Below the pieces are notes generated by a model. That model searched no databases, was not told where the DNA came from, and was given only the letters and a program-made list of their open reading frames with translations. Shown in pieces: positions 56,540 to 64,000 of a DNA stretch of 64,000 bases. The stretch is from Candidatus Rokuibacteriota bacterium (lineage in GTDB: Bacteria; Methylomirabilota; Methylomirabilia; Rokubacteriales; CSP1-6), in the NCBI GenBank assembly GCA_023248995.1, contig JAHFDN010000003.1, positions 30,089-94,088 on the forward strand. Reading direction: 5' to 3'. The number at the start of each line of letters is the position of its first letter. Positions within the stretch are counted from its first letter, which is position 1. A program made the position numbers and the translations under genes.

Positions 56540-58566
56540 GACACCACCGGCAGCGTCGCCACGAAGGTGGTCTCGCCGCGTCCCTGACGGGCCTCGAGCT
56601 TGCCGCCCTGAGCCTCGATGATCCGCTGGCTCACGCAGGGTCCGACGTCGAAGAGGCTCTCCTGGACGACCTTCATGGGGTCGAAGATTCGCTGGAGCTC
56701 TTCCGCGCAGACCTCGGCCGTGCGGGAGGCGAGGATGAGAAGGACCGTGTCCTCGTTGGCTTTGCGGTCGATGGAGACCGACAGCTTCGCCTCGTCGCTC
56801 TGAGTCTTCCGCATCAGGTACCAGACGAGATAGGCGATGGCCTTCTTGAGCTGCACCGGGTCCGCTTTGACCTGGGACGCCCCATTCTCGTGGTAGAAGC
56901 TGACGCTGACGCGCTTCCCGGACGCCTCGTCCTGCACCTGGAAGAGGCGGGCCCCGTTGGTGGCTCCCGCACCCGACACGGCGCCGACGCCCGTCAGACA
57001 CTCCTCGACGAGCTCGCGCAGGTCCACGACCTCGAAGTTGTATTGGCCCTCGCTCACCAGGGCGGCGAGCTTCTCGAAGACCTGCACGAGCCGTCGGACG
57101 TCGCGGCCGACCACCATCGAGAAGTGCTGGCGGAAATCGGCGTCCTCGTAGCGTTCGTCGAGCAGTTCCATGAACGTGTTGATGGAGACCAGCGGGTTCT
57201 TGATCTCGTCCGCGATTCGCGCCACGACCCGCGTCAGCAGTTGGAACTGCTCGGCCTGTCGCTTCTCGGCAGCGAGCGCCTTGACCGCCGAGAGGTCCTC
57301 GAACACGATCACGGCGCCCAGGGGAGCCGGCTCGTCCCCCATCACCGGATAGGTGGACACTTCGAGCGGGAGCTTGCCGAGGGCGAGCTGGACCTCCACG
57401 CGGTGGCCCGACTTGCCACGGGCGAGCGTCTCGTAGAGGAGGTCGCCCAGGGGCGAGGGCAGGGCGCGCAAGTCCTTTCCCAGGATGTCGTGCGCCCTCA
57501 GCCCGAGGATTTCCTCGGCGCGCCGGTTCAGGAGGGTGACGCGCTCCGCCCGGTCGATGGTGAGCACGCCGTTCGACATGTGGGCCAGGATTCGCTCGAT
57601 GTACTCCTTCTGGTACTGGAGTTGGTGGTGGAGGCGGATGTCGCGGATCGCCGTCGCGAGGTGGCTGGCGAGGTTGAAGAGGATCTCGGTCTCGCGGTGG
57701 CTGTAGGGTAACCCCGTGACGCGCTGGCCGAGGGTCAGGATGGCGACCAGCTCGCCGTGGGCGAGGAGCGGAATCGCCAGCGTCGCCTGGAGGAGGGCCA
57801 GTTCCCCTCCCATCTCGCGGGCCAGCGGATCCTGGGGCCGGGCTTGCGCCTCATCGGCCTTGATGAGCCGTCCCTGCGTCGTCAGCCAGAGGGGGAGGCC
57901 GCCGTCAGCGGACAGGCTCGCCGATTCCACCAGGTGGGGGGCGAGGCCCCGGTGCGCGCGGACCCGGTAGGCGCTCCCGTCGGCGTCGGCCAGCAGGAGA
58001 GCGCAGCGGCTGGGCCTCACCATCTCCGACACCGCGTCGAGGAACAGATCGAGCACGCGCGGCAGGTCGAAGCCGGCGGCGAGCGCTTTGGCGAATTCCT
58101 TGACGACCTGGGCGAGGGCCTGCGAAGAGACGTCCGGCGTGACCGATTCGTCGGCGCGGGGTTCGTCGACGGATCTGGTGGCGCGGAGGGCCGAGACCTC
58201 GACCACCAGGCGCTGCTTGTCATCTGCCTGCCGCAACACCGTGGCGAGGTCCCGCGCAGAGAAGGGCCGGCGCAAGACGAAATCCGCGCTGTCGAACAGC
58301 TCGTCGTCTTCCTGCGGCCCGTTTTCGCCCGCGAGGAGACAGATGACGACGGCGGAAGGCGAAAGCTGTCGCGCTCGGGCCAGGAAGGCCGACAAGTCGC
58401 GCCCCCGCGGCGCGGCATCCTTGACGATCAGATCCACGTCGGTGAGGCGGAGGGTCTTGAGCGCCTCCTCGTCGGAGGCCGCGGAGAACACGGACCGATC
58501 CGCGAGAGCGCGGAGCAGCCGCGTGCGGACCCCATCGTCAGCGGTCACGACGAGGGCCGTCTTCAT
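56536..58566 (-). CDS. Degenerate sensor kinase (REC-GAF-PAS-pseudoHisKA-pseudoHATPase)
   Basis: A 676-residue protein with kinase architecture but without catalytic residues. Residues 1-120 resemble a receiver (DVDLIVKDAAPRG, Asp50 kept). About 155-310 is a GAF domain, about 320-420 a PAS domain (NGVLTIDRAERVTLLNRRAEEILGL). In the dimerisation helix the phosphorylated His is replaced: VARIADEIKNPLVSINTF, Asp453 (GAC, where paralogues have CAC). The ATPase part keeps the general outline and an IFDP motif, but N box, DxGxG and GxGxG motifs are missing (AIAYLVWYLMRK, LASRTAEV, ESLFDVGPCVS). It overlaps genes on both sides by 4 bp. Likely a scaffold or regulator of the neighbouring kinases. Confidence 0.88.
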   Translation of the reverse strand: MKTALVVTADDGVRTRLLRALADRSVFSAASDEEALKTLRLTDVDLIVKDAAPRGRDLSAFLARARQLSPSAVVICLLAGENGPQEDDELFDSADFVLRRPFSARDLATVLRQADDKQRLVVEVSALRATRSVDEPRADESVTPDVSSQALAQVVKEFAKALAAGFDLPRVLDLFLDAVSEMVRPSRCALLLADADGSAYRVRAHRGLAPHLVESASLSADGGLPLWLTTQGRLIKADEAQARPQDPLAREMGGELALLQATLAIPLLAHGELVAILTLGQRVTGLPYSHRETEILFNLASHLATAIRDIRLHHQLQYQKEYIERILAHMSNGVLTIDRAERVTLLNRRAEEILGLRAHDILGKDLRALPSPLGDLLYETLARGKSGHRVEVQLALGKLPLEVSTYPVMGDEPAPLGAVIVFEDLSAVKALAAEKRQAEQFQLLTRVVARIADEIKNPLVSINTFMELLDERYEDADFRQHFSMVVGRDVRRLVQVFEKLAALVSEGQYNFEVVDLRELVEECLTGVGAVSGAGATNGARLFQVQDEASGKRVSVSFYHENGASQVKADPVQLKKAIAYLVWYLMRKTQSDEAKLSVSIDRKANEDTVLLILASRTAEVCAEELQRIFDPMKVVQESLFDVGPCVSQRIIEAQGGKLEARQGRGETTFVATLPVVS

Positions 58567-61031
58567 GCGCGAACCTCACTCGGGATTGTTGCCGCGGCGG
58601 GGAAGGTGAGGGAGAAGGTTGTCCCCGGTGCCCCCCGGTTGTTCTCCGCGCGGATGGTCGCGCGATGCGCGTCCGCGATGCCGCGGCAGATCGCAAGCCC
58701 GAGCCCGGTTCCGCGCGTCTTCGTGGAGAAAAATGGGTCAAAGATCTTGTCGAGGGCTCCCTCAGAGATCCCAGGGCCCGTGTCAGAGACTTCTACGTGG
58801 AGCGCCGTGCCCCCTTCGCGGCCCTTGAGCCGGATGGTCAACACACCGCCCGGCTCCATGGCCTCAACGGCATTGAGGAAGAGATTGAGGAACAGCTGCT
58901 TCAGTTGGGCGGGCTCACCCATGATCGACGGCAAGGCGTCGTCGTAGAGCCGCGTGACGGACAGCCGCCTATCCTCGAGCTGCGCGTGTAGTAGCTCGAG
59001 AGTTTCCTGGATCGGCTCGCGAAGATCCAGCGGGAGCAGCGGCTTGGGCGGCGTCGCCAGGACGCGGAGGCGCTCGACGAGGTCGTCAATGCGGTCGACC
59101 TCTCGGGCGGCCACGCGCGAGAAGTTCTCCCTGAAATCGGCCTCGCCGAACTTCTTGGGGAGAAGCTGGGCGAATGCCTTGATGGCCACCAGCGGATTCT
59201 TGATCTCGTGGGCGATTCCCGAAGCCAGAGATTGGAATGAAGCCAGACGCGCCGCGCGATGCTTCTCGCCCTCCAGTTCCTTGAGCCACGTGAGATCGCT
59301 GAAGACCAGCACAGCACCCAGCATGCGTCCCTGGGTGTCCGAGAAGGGCGAGGTCGAGCAAACGACGACTTTCGTCTGCCCGTCGGCGCCAGTCAGCGTT
59401 GTCTCAACCTGGAGACGAGGGACGCCATCCGCCAGCGTGATCTGGAGCAGGTCCGCGACCGTGCGGGGGAGCCGGTCCACCGGGCCCGGCCGGACGTTGG
59501 ATGCGTCCAGCCCGGTCATGCGCTCCGCTGCCGGATTGAAGAGGGTTACTCTCCCTTCGCTGCTGGCCGCGATCACGCCACTTTCCATGGTCTTCAGGAT
59601 GTTCTGGACATACTCGTTGACCAGGACGACCTCGGCGTAGAGCTGGGCGTTCGTCACGGCGATCGCGGCCTGGCTGGCCAGCGTGGACAGGAGATCGAGA
59701 TCCTCGCTGAAATATGGGTCGCCCGACAGCTTCGGGCCTACGAGCACGAAGCCAATCAGCTGGTCTTCCTTCAAGAGTGGCAGGGCAAGCTCTCCCGAGA
59801 GGGCGGCGAGCTCCTTCAGGGCCTCCCGGGTCTTTGAGGCCAGCTCCCTGTGCCGCAAATCATCACGGATGAGATGCGTTCGCTCCCCGTTCAAGGCAGA
59901 AGCAAGGGAGGAATTGCCGGTGATCGTACCCCTGTCGTCTTCGGTCCCCTCCTCCATGAAGGATCGTTTAATCGCGAGCTGATAGTCGTGGCTGTCACGC
60001 TCGCGCAGGTACACGCTCACGAACTCCGGTCGCATAGTTGTGCCGATCACGTCGCTCAGATAAGCTAGGAGAGGTTGAAGCTCGAGCATTGTGGCCAAGA
60101 CCTGGCTGGCGCGGCGGATGGTTTTCTGGTAGTTGTACGAGCCCCTGTAGAGGTAACGATCGAACCCGTGCTGGATACGGCTCTTCAGGGGATGGAACAA
60201 TGCTGCGATAACAAGACCGAGGAAGATTTCTCGGCTGAGGCGCCAACGCTTTTCCGGGAAGAGGAGATTTGAGCCAGCGATCAGTCCCGTAAGGAGCGTT
60301 CCCGCCACGACGAACGATGCAAAGTACACCACACCCTTTCTGACGAAGACCCGAATGTCCATGAGCCGATGACGGATGATGGCGTGAGCGATTATGGCGA
60401 CCATTACTAAGGAAAAAAGCGGGCCGTACTGACTAAATCGGGACGTGCCGAGGACCAAGGGAATCAGCAGGTTTGTGAGTGTCCCGCCCCCTCCTGCAAT
60501 AAGTGCTCCCAAGAATACGTAGCGAACCTGGATGGCATGGCTTCCTTTGAGAAGTCTTAACTTTTTAACGAGGGAAAACAGGCTGTAGCCGAGGCTAAGA
60601 ATGAAATAGACGCCGAAGGCAGTATGGAGCGGTCCATACATGACTGTGAGGACACCTTTGGAGGAGTTGGTGCTTCGGACAATCAGGGACGTTAATGAGG
60701 TCAAAAGTGCCAACGTACCAAGTGAAATAGCCAGGAGCATTAGTAACTTCGGAACGTGAGGGACAGGCGTGGGGAAACGGCTCGTGAAAAGGAACAAGGA
60801 CATTGATATTAGCGAAGCCGAAGCGAATGCGAGCCGTGCCCAAAACGACCCCCAATCTGTTCCTGCATGGAGGTTTACGAGCCCGTTGCTCACGGTCCAG
60901 GCTGCTACGGATAAAGCAAAGATGCCAAAGTAGCGATTAATCGAGTCCCTTGGACCCTTTGCCCAAACCCATATTCCTAGCCATGAATTCACGACCGCAG
61001 CCAGGAAGAGAAAATAGAAGTGTCTGTTCAT
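58563..61031 (-). CDS. Multi-pass membrane sensor histidine kinase, paralogue B
   Basis: An 822-residue kinase. The first 290 residues contain about eight membrane segments (from FYFLFLAAVVNSWLGIWVWA to IFLGLVIAALF), followed by the linker HPLKSRIQHGFDRYLYRGSYNYQKTIRRASQVLA that is typical of PrsK-like membrane kinases. GAF domain at about 320-470, PAS at about 485-590, then GIAHEIKNPLVAIKAFAQLLP with His608 and a complete catalytic domain (FLNLFLNAVEAMEPGG, DTGPGI, GTGLGLAICRGIADAH). Nearly the same layout and His position as paralogue A upstream. The membrane part is clearly less GC-rich than the kinase part. Overlaps the pseudo-kinase by ATGA. Confidence 0.92.
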   Translation of the reverse strand: MNRHFYFLFLAAVVNSWLGIWVWAKGPRDSINRYFGIFALSVAAWTVSNGLVNLHAGTDWGSFWARLAFASASLISMSLFLFTSRFPTPVPHVPKLLMLLAISLGTLALLTSLTSLIVRSTNSSKGVLTVMYGPLHTAFGVYFILSLGYSLFSLVKKLRLLKGSHAIQVRYVFLGALIAGGGGTLTNLLIPLVLGTSRFSQYGPLFSLVMVAIIAHAIIRHRLMDIRVFVRKGVVYFASFVVAGTLLTGLIAGSNLLFPEKRWRLSREIFLGLVIAALFHPLKSRIQHGFDRYLYRGSYNYQKTIRRASQVLATMLELQPLLAYLSDVIGTTMRPEFVSVYLRERDSHDYQLAIKRSFMEEGTEDDRGTITGNSSLASALNGERTHLIRDDLRHRELASKTREALKELAALSGELALPLLKEDQLIGFVLVGPKLSGDPYFSEDLDLLSTLASQAAIAVTNAQLYAEVVLVNEYVQNILKTMESGVIAASSEGRVTLFNPAAERMTGLDASNVRPGPVDRLPRTVADLLQITLADGVPRLQVETTLTGADGQTKVVVCSTSPFSDTQGRMLGAVLVFSDLTWLKELEGEKHRAARLASFQSLASGIAHEIKNPLVAIKAFAQLLPKKFGEADFRENFSRVAAREVDRIDDLVERLRVLATPPKPLLPLDLREPIQETLELLHAQLEDRRLSVTRLYDDALPSIMGEPAQLKQLFLNLFLNAVEAMEPGGVLTIRLKGREGGTALHVEVSDTGPGISEGALDKIFDPFFSTKTRGTGLGLAICRGIADAHRATIRAENNRGAPGTTFSLTFPAAATIPSEVRA

Positions 61032-61035
61032 CGAG

Positions 61036-63513
61036 TCACGCTTTGATGGCCACCGTCATCGTTATGGCCGCGGGGAACTCAACCGCGACGGTCGAGCCAC
61101 GTCGACCAGGGTTGTTCGCCGCGCGCATTGTTGCCCCGTGGGCGTCTGCGATACCACGGCAGATCGCGAGCCCTAATCCCGTGCCTCGCGGCTTGGTTGT
61201 GAAGAACGGATCGAAAATCTTTGGCAGTAAGGGATCCAAGATTCCACTTCCGGTGTCGGAAACCGTGGCCACGACAGTGCATGTGTTGTGGATTGAAGTT
61301 GAATTGAGGCTGATCGTCAGCTCTCCGCCGGGTTCCATCGCCTCGAGCGCGTTCATGAAAAGATTGAGGAAGAGCTGCTTCAGCTGCGCGGGATCTCCGG
61401 AGACAGTGGGGAGGCTCGGGTCGAAAAGGCGACGCAAATGGATCTTTTTCTGTTCCAACTGTGCCCGAAGAAGAGCTAGCGTGTCCTCGATGGGGTCGCG
61501 AAGATCTAGGGGTGACAGGCGCTGAGGAGAAGGGACCGCGAGACCGCGCAGGCGTGCGACGAGGTCGTCGATCCTTTGTATTTCTTGAATTACGACCCTT
61601 GAGAAATCTCCTCGAAACTCTTCATCGGTAAATCGTTCTGGAAGGAGTTCGGCAAAGGTTCGGATGGCCACTAGGGGATTCTTGATTTCGTGGGCCACAC
61701 CGGACGCCAGAGCGCTGAACGACGCCAATCGTTCGGCGCGCCGCCTTTCCCCCTCCAGCTCCTTGAGTCGAGTGAGGTCGCCGAAAACCGCTACCGCGCC
61801 CAGTGGCGTTCCTAGGCGATCACGCAACGCATAGGTCGAGCAAGAGACTGGCGTATAACGTCCGACAATATCTGGGATGGTCGTTTCAGCCTGAACTCTT
61901 GGCTGTCCGTCGTTTAGAGTGGCTTCGAGGGAGTGGGCAAGGGCAGCGGGCAGGCGATGAAAGTTGTCTGACCGCACCTCGACGGCACGAAGGCCGGTGA
62001 TGCGTTCCGCAGATGGATTGAACAGCGTTATTGTTCCGTTGGGACCGACGGCGACGACGCCGCTCTCCATCGTCGAAACAATATGTGCGACGTATTCGTT
62101 GACGCGGGCCACTTCCTGATATAGCTGGGCGTTTATGATAGCGATAGCCGCCTGCCCTACCAGGGTGGATAGAAGGTCAAGGTCTTCGGCGAAGTAGACG
62201 TCTCCAGAAAGCTTCGCGGCAAGGACGATAAAACCGATCAATTCCTCCTCGTGCATTATCGGGAGAACCATCTGTCCACGAAGGCGAGAGAGTTCGCTCA
62301 ATATTTCTCGAGTGTCCTCACCCGGGCTCATTCTTTCAAAATCGTCGACAAGGACATATGTCCGGGTGTGAGCAAGCAATCGGGGGAGGGGCGAGCTACC
62401 CGCCAGGGTCATGTCAGGGGCTCGATAGGATTCGTCATTGAGGAATTCTCTGAAGGCTGTCTGCGTATAATCAGTGCCCTCGGAATTCTTAATGTAGATT
62501 GATATGGACTCGGGCCGAACGGTTCGGCTGATCACATCGCACATATACGATAGCAGCGGCGTCAGGTTAAGCATGGTTCCCATGGTGCGGCTGGTCTGTC
62601 GGATTGTCTTCCGATAGTCGTAAGGCTCTCGGTAGAAGTATCGGTCTAGGGCAGTTTGGATCGAGCGCTTTAGCGGCTGAAAGAGTAGGGCGACGAGGAG
62701 CATCAATCCCGCCTCTATCCACAGGGTAGGATCCCAGCGGCGCGCGTTCACGATGGTTGAGGCGAAGCCAACAAGTCCGACGAAGACTCCTCCCGCAATG
62801 GCTGCCGTGATGAGATAAGTCACGCCTCTACGAATGACAAGGCGAATGTTCATAAGTCTGTGTCTGATAATGGCGTGCGCCGTTACACCGACGAAGATGA
62901 GGCTGAAAGCAGGCCCGTACCGGCCAAAACGTGAAGTGGTGAAGACCAATGGAATAAAAAGGTTGGTGATCGTTATGGCAATGCCGGGTAAGAGTAGGCC
63001 GAGAAGAAGATACCTGAGTTGGAGTCTAGCGATTCCAGTGGCCGTTCGGAATTTACTCCATAAGATAAGGATGCAATATCCTAAGCAAGCGGCGACGTAC
63101 AATCCGAACAACTTGTACAAACTTCCGTAGGAGACGAGAACCTCAGATGGACCTTGAGAGAATTCCGTGACGAGCAAGGGGGAAAATGCCAACCCACAGA
63201 ATACTAAGGAAACGATAGCGGGAAAAATGTAGAGGGGGCGTCGTGGGAATGGAGATGATGGGAACACAAAAAACAGTGTAAGCAATCCGAGTAGCATCAG
63301 GCTTGCGGAGGCGAACGCCGAACGAACGAACAGGAGGCCAGCTGTGGCAGGATTGTATGCATGGCCGATAGCCAAGGTCCAAAGAGCAATGGTCCCGCCA
63401 AGGAATGCGAAAACCTTGTTGGTTAATCGCCTGGGATCTCGGGCATAAACGTATATCGCGATCAAGAAATTTATGAGGCTCAAGAGGATGTAGAGGAGAA
63501 ACGTCCAGTCCAT
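61036..63513 (-). CDS. Multi-pass membrane sensor histidine kinase, paralogue A
   Basis: An 825-residue paralogue of the next gene. ATG 63513 (minus) overlaps the ketosynthase stop (TAATG). Membrane segments run from WTFLLYILLSLINFLIAIYVY to LWIEAGLMLLVALLF, then the linker QPLKRSIQTALDRYFYREPYDYRKTIRQTSRTMG, a GAF domain (about 325-470), a PAS domain (about 490-590), GVAHEIKNPLVAIRTFAELLP with His608, and an intact ATPase (FLNLFMNALEAMEPGG, DTGSGI, GTGLGLAICRGIADAHG). Base composition is much lower in GC than the left part of the window. Four bases separate it from paralogue B. Confidence 0.92.
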   Translation of the reverse strand: MDWTFLLYILLSLINFLIAIYVYARDPRRLTNKVFAFLGGTIALWTLAIGHAYNPATAGLLFVRSAFASASLMLLGLLTLFFVFPSSPFPRRPLYIFPAIVSLVFCGLAFSPLLVTEFSQGPSEVLVSYGSLYKLFGLYVAACLGYCILILWSKFRTATGIARLQLRYLLLGLLLPGIAITITNLFIPLVFTTSRFGRYGPAFSLIFVGVTAHAIIRHRLMNIRLVIRRGVTYLITAAIAGGVFVGLVGFASTIVNARRWDPTLWIEAGLMLLVALLFQPLKRSIQTALDRYFYREPYDYRKTIRQTSRTMGTMLNLTPLLSYMCDVISRTVRPESISIYIKNSEGTDYTQTAFREFLNDESYRAPDMTLAGSSPLPRLLAHTRTYVLVDDFERMSPGEDTREILSELSRLRGQMVLPIMHEEELIGFIVLAAKLSGDVYFAEDLDLLSTLVGQAAIAIINAQLYQEVARVNEYVAHIVSTMESGVVAVGPNGTITLFNPSAERITGLRAVEVRSDNFHRLPAALAHSLEATLNDGQPRVQAETTIPDIVGRYTPVSCSTYALRDRLGTPLGAVAVFGDLTRLKELEGERRRAERLASFSALASGVAHEIKNPLVAIRTFAELLPERFTDEEFRGDFSRVVIQEIQRIDDLVARLRGLAVPSPQRLSPLDLRDPIEDTLALLRAQLEQKKIHLRRLFDPSLPTVSGDPAQLKQLFLNLFMNALEAMEPGGELTISLNSTSIHNTCTVVATVSDTGSGILDPLLPKIFDPFFTTKPRGTGLGLAICRGIADAHGATMRAANNPGRRGSTVAVEFPAAITMTVAIKA

Positions 63514-64000
63514 TACGGTCTCGACGGATCGTCGAACTGTCCGATTACCATTGCAGAATGTGAACCTGGAAGGTGTCCACCGAGGCTGTGGCTGTGAAGC
63601 AGGGCATGGCGGATGCGCACAACTCGAGCTCGGTTGGGAACGTAATCGAGGTCGCACTCTGGATCTGCAAACTCGTAATTGATGGTAGGCGGAACCATCG
63701 CACGACGGACTGCCATCGTCGCTGCTGTTGCTTGCATGAGGCCACTGGCTGCGAATGGTTGCCCCAGCATGGACTTGATTGAGCTAATAGGAATCCGATA
63801 GGCGTACGGACCAAGCGCTGCCCGATGCGCTGCAGCTTCCGCTTGGTCCTCAATCTTGATGGAGTTTCCATGAGCGCAGATGTAATCGATGTCTTGGGGA
63901 GTGAGGTGGGCGGAGTGAAGGGACTTCAAGATCGCTTGCCGAAGAGACACAGCGTAACTATCTTTCGATCGCTTCGATCCCCCCTCACTGACGCTAGCGT
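63513..64000 (-). CDS. Beta-ketoacyl-ACP synthase (FabF/KS type), C-terminal part
   Basis: The gene enters from the right edge; 162 codons are visible and the frame is open to base 64000. Family marks: DIDYICAHGNSIKIEDQAEA (the AHG-type first catalytic His region, with Asn-Ser in place of the common Thr-Gly), YRIPISSIKSMLGQPFAASGLMQATAATMAVRRAMVPPTINYE, and a C-terminal SLGGHLPGSHSAMVIGQF in place of FGFGGHN. The enzymes elongate acyl chains on a carrier protein; these deviations indicate a specialised ketosynthase or a chain-length-factor-like partner rather than housekeeping FabF. It is translationally coupled to a membrane kinase, an unusual neighbour. Confidence 0.88.
   Translation of the reverse strand, partial: ASVSEGGSKRSKDSYAVSLRQAILKSLHSAHLTPQDIDYICAHGNSIKIEDQAEAAAHRAALGPYAYRIPISSIKSMLGQPFAASGLMQATAATMAVRRAMVPPTINYEFADPECDLDYVPNRARVVRIRHALLHSHSLGGHLPGSHSAMVIGQFDDPSRP

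Overview
Organism. The window is GC-rich, densely packed, mostly plus-strand bacterial chromosome with many 1-8 bp gene overlaps and many GTG starts. The conserved block yebC-ruvC-ruvA-ruvB-DUF2905-spoIID...queA-tgt-yajC-secD-secF-rel, the repeated secreted substrate-binding proteins with the EAQQAGK-type signal-peptide end, and the Dpp-type transporter genes together suggest an uncultivated soil or subsurface lineage of the Methylomirabilota/Rokubacteria type. That placement is inference; no rRNA gene or complete tRNA gene was recognised.

Layout. 1-8,951: oligopeptide/nickel-type ABC importer (two binding proteins, two permeases) interrupted by an MFS carrier and a large AsmA-like envelope protein. 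8,981-9,601: MazEF-like toxin-antitoxin pair with its promoter. 9,742-24,774: housekeeping block (acyl-CoA thioesterase, YebC, Holliday-junction machinery, SpoIID, TPR protein, queuosine enzymes, Sec accessory proteins, bifunctional Rel, small zincin). 24,814-26,167: AbiEi-like DNA-binding protein with a palindromic operator, followed by two tiny lysine-rich peptides and a terminator. 26,182-33,557: rpmB (minus strand), recG, an unknown 569-residue protein, rsmD, coaD, an aminotransferase and a Clp1-like polynucleotide kinase.

33,652-37,669 is a mobile-looking island: two essentially identical 1,872-bp tandem units, bounded by three copies of a 272-274 bp repeat. Each unit carries a DoxX gene and a VOC/glyoxalase gene, each followed by a sequence with all the hallmarks of an integron attC recombination site. 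No integrase lies in the window, so it looks like a cluster of attC sites lacking an integrase. 37,723-44,100: aspartic-protease-like protein, methyltransferase, 1-Cys peroxiredoxin flanked by direct repeats, MFS carrier, DinB protein, a TtuB/TtuA-like tRNA thiolation pair, thiolase and a 28-residue zinc-ribbon peptide.

44,195-54,051: four intact orphan ABC substrate-binding proteins plus two broken ones, interleaved with a cupin, a triple-GAF histidine kinase, a cyclic-nucleotide-binding protein and a trans-aconitate-methyltransferase-like enzyme. 54,248-64,000 (minus strand): one tightly coupled operon entering from the right edge, containing a ketosynthase, two paralogous multi-pass membrane histidine kinases, a kinase whose catalytic His is Asp and whose ATP-binding motifs are gone, and a hybrid kinase whose terminal receiver has Asn instead of the phospho-accepting Asp.

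Strongest leads: the duplicated attC cassette array, the ketosynthase-linked four-sensor operon with built-in pseudo-signalling domains, and the lysine-rich micro-peptides with near-perfect ribosome binding sites.
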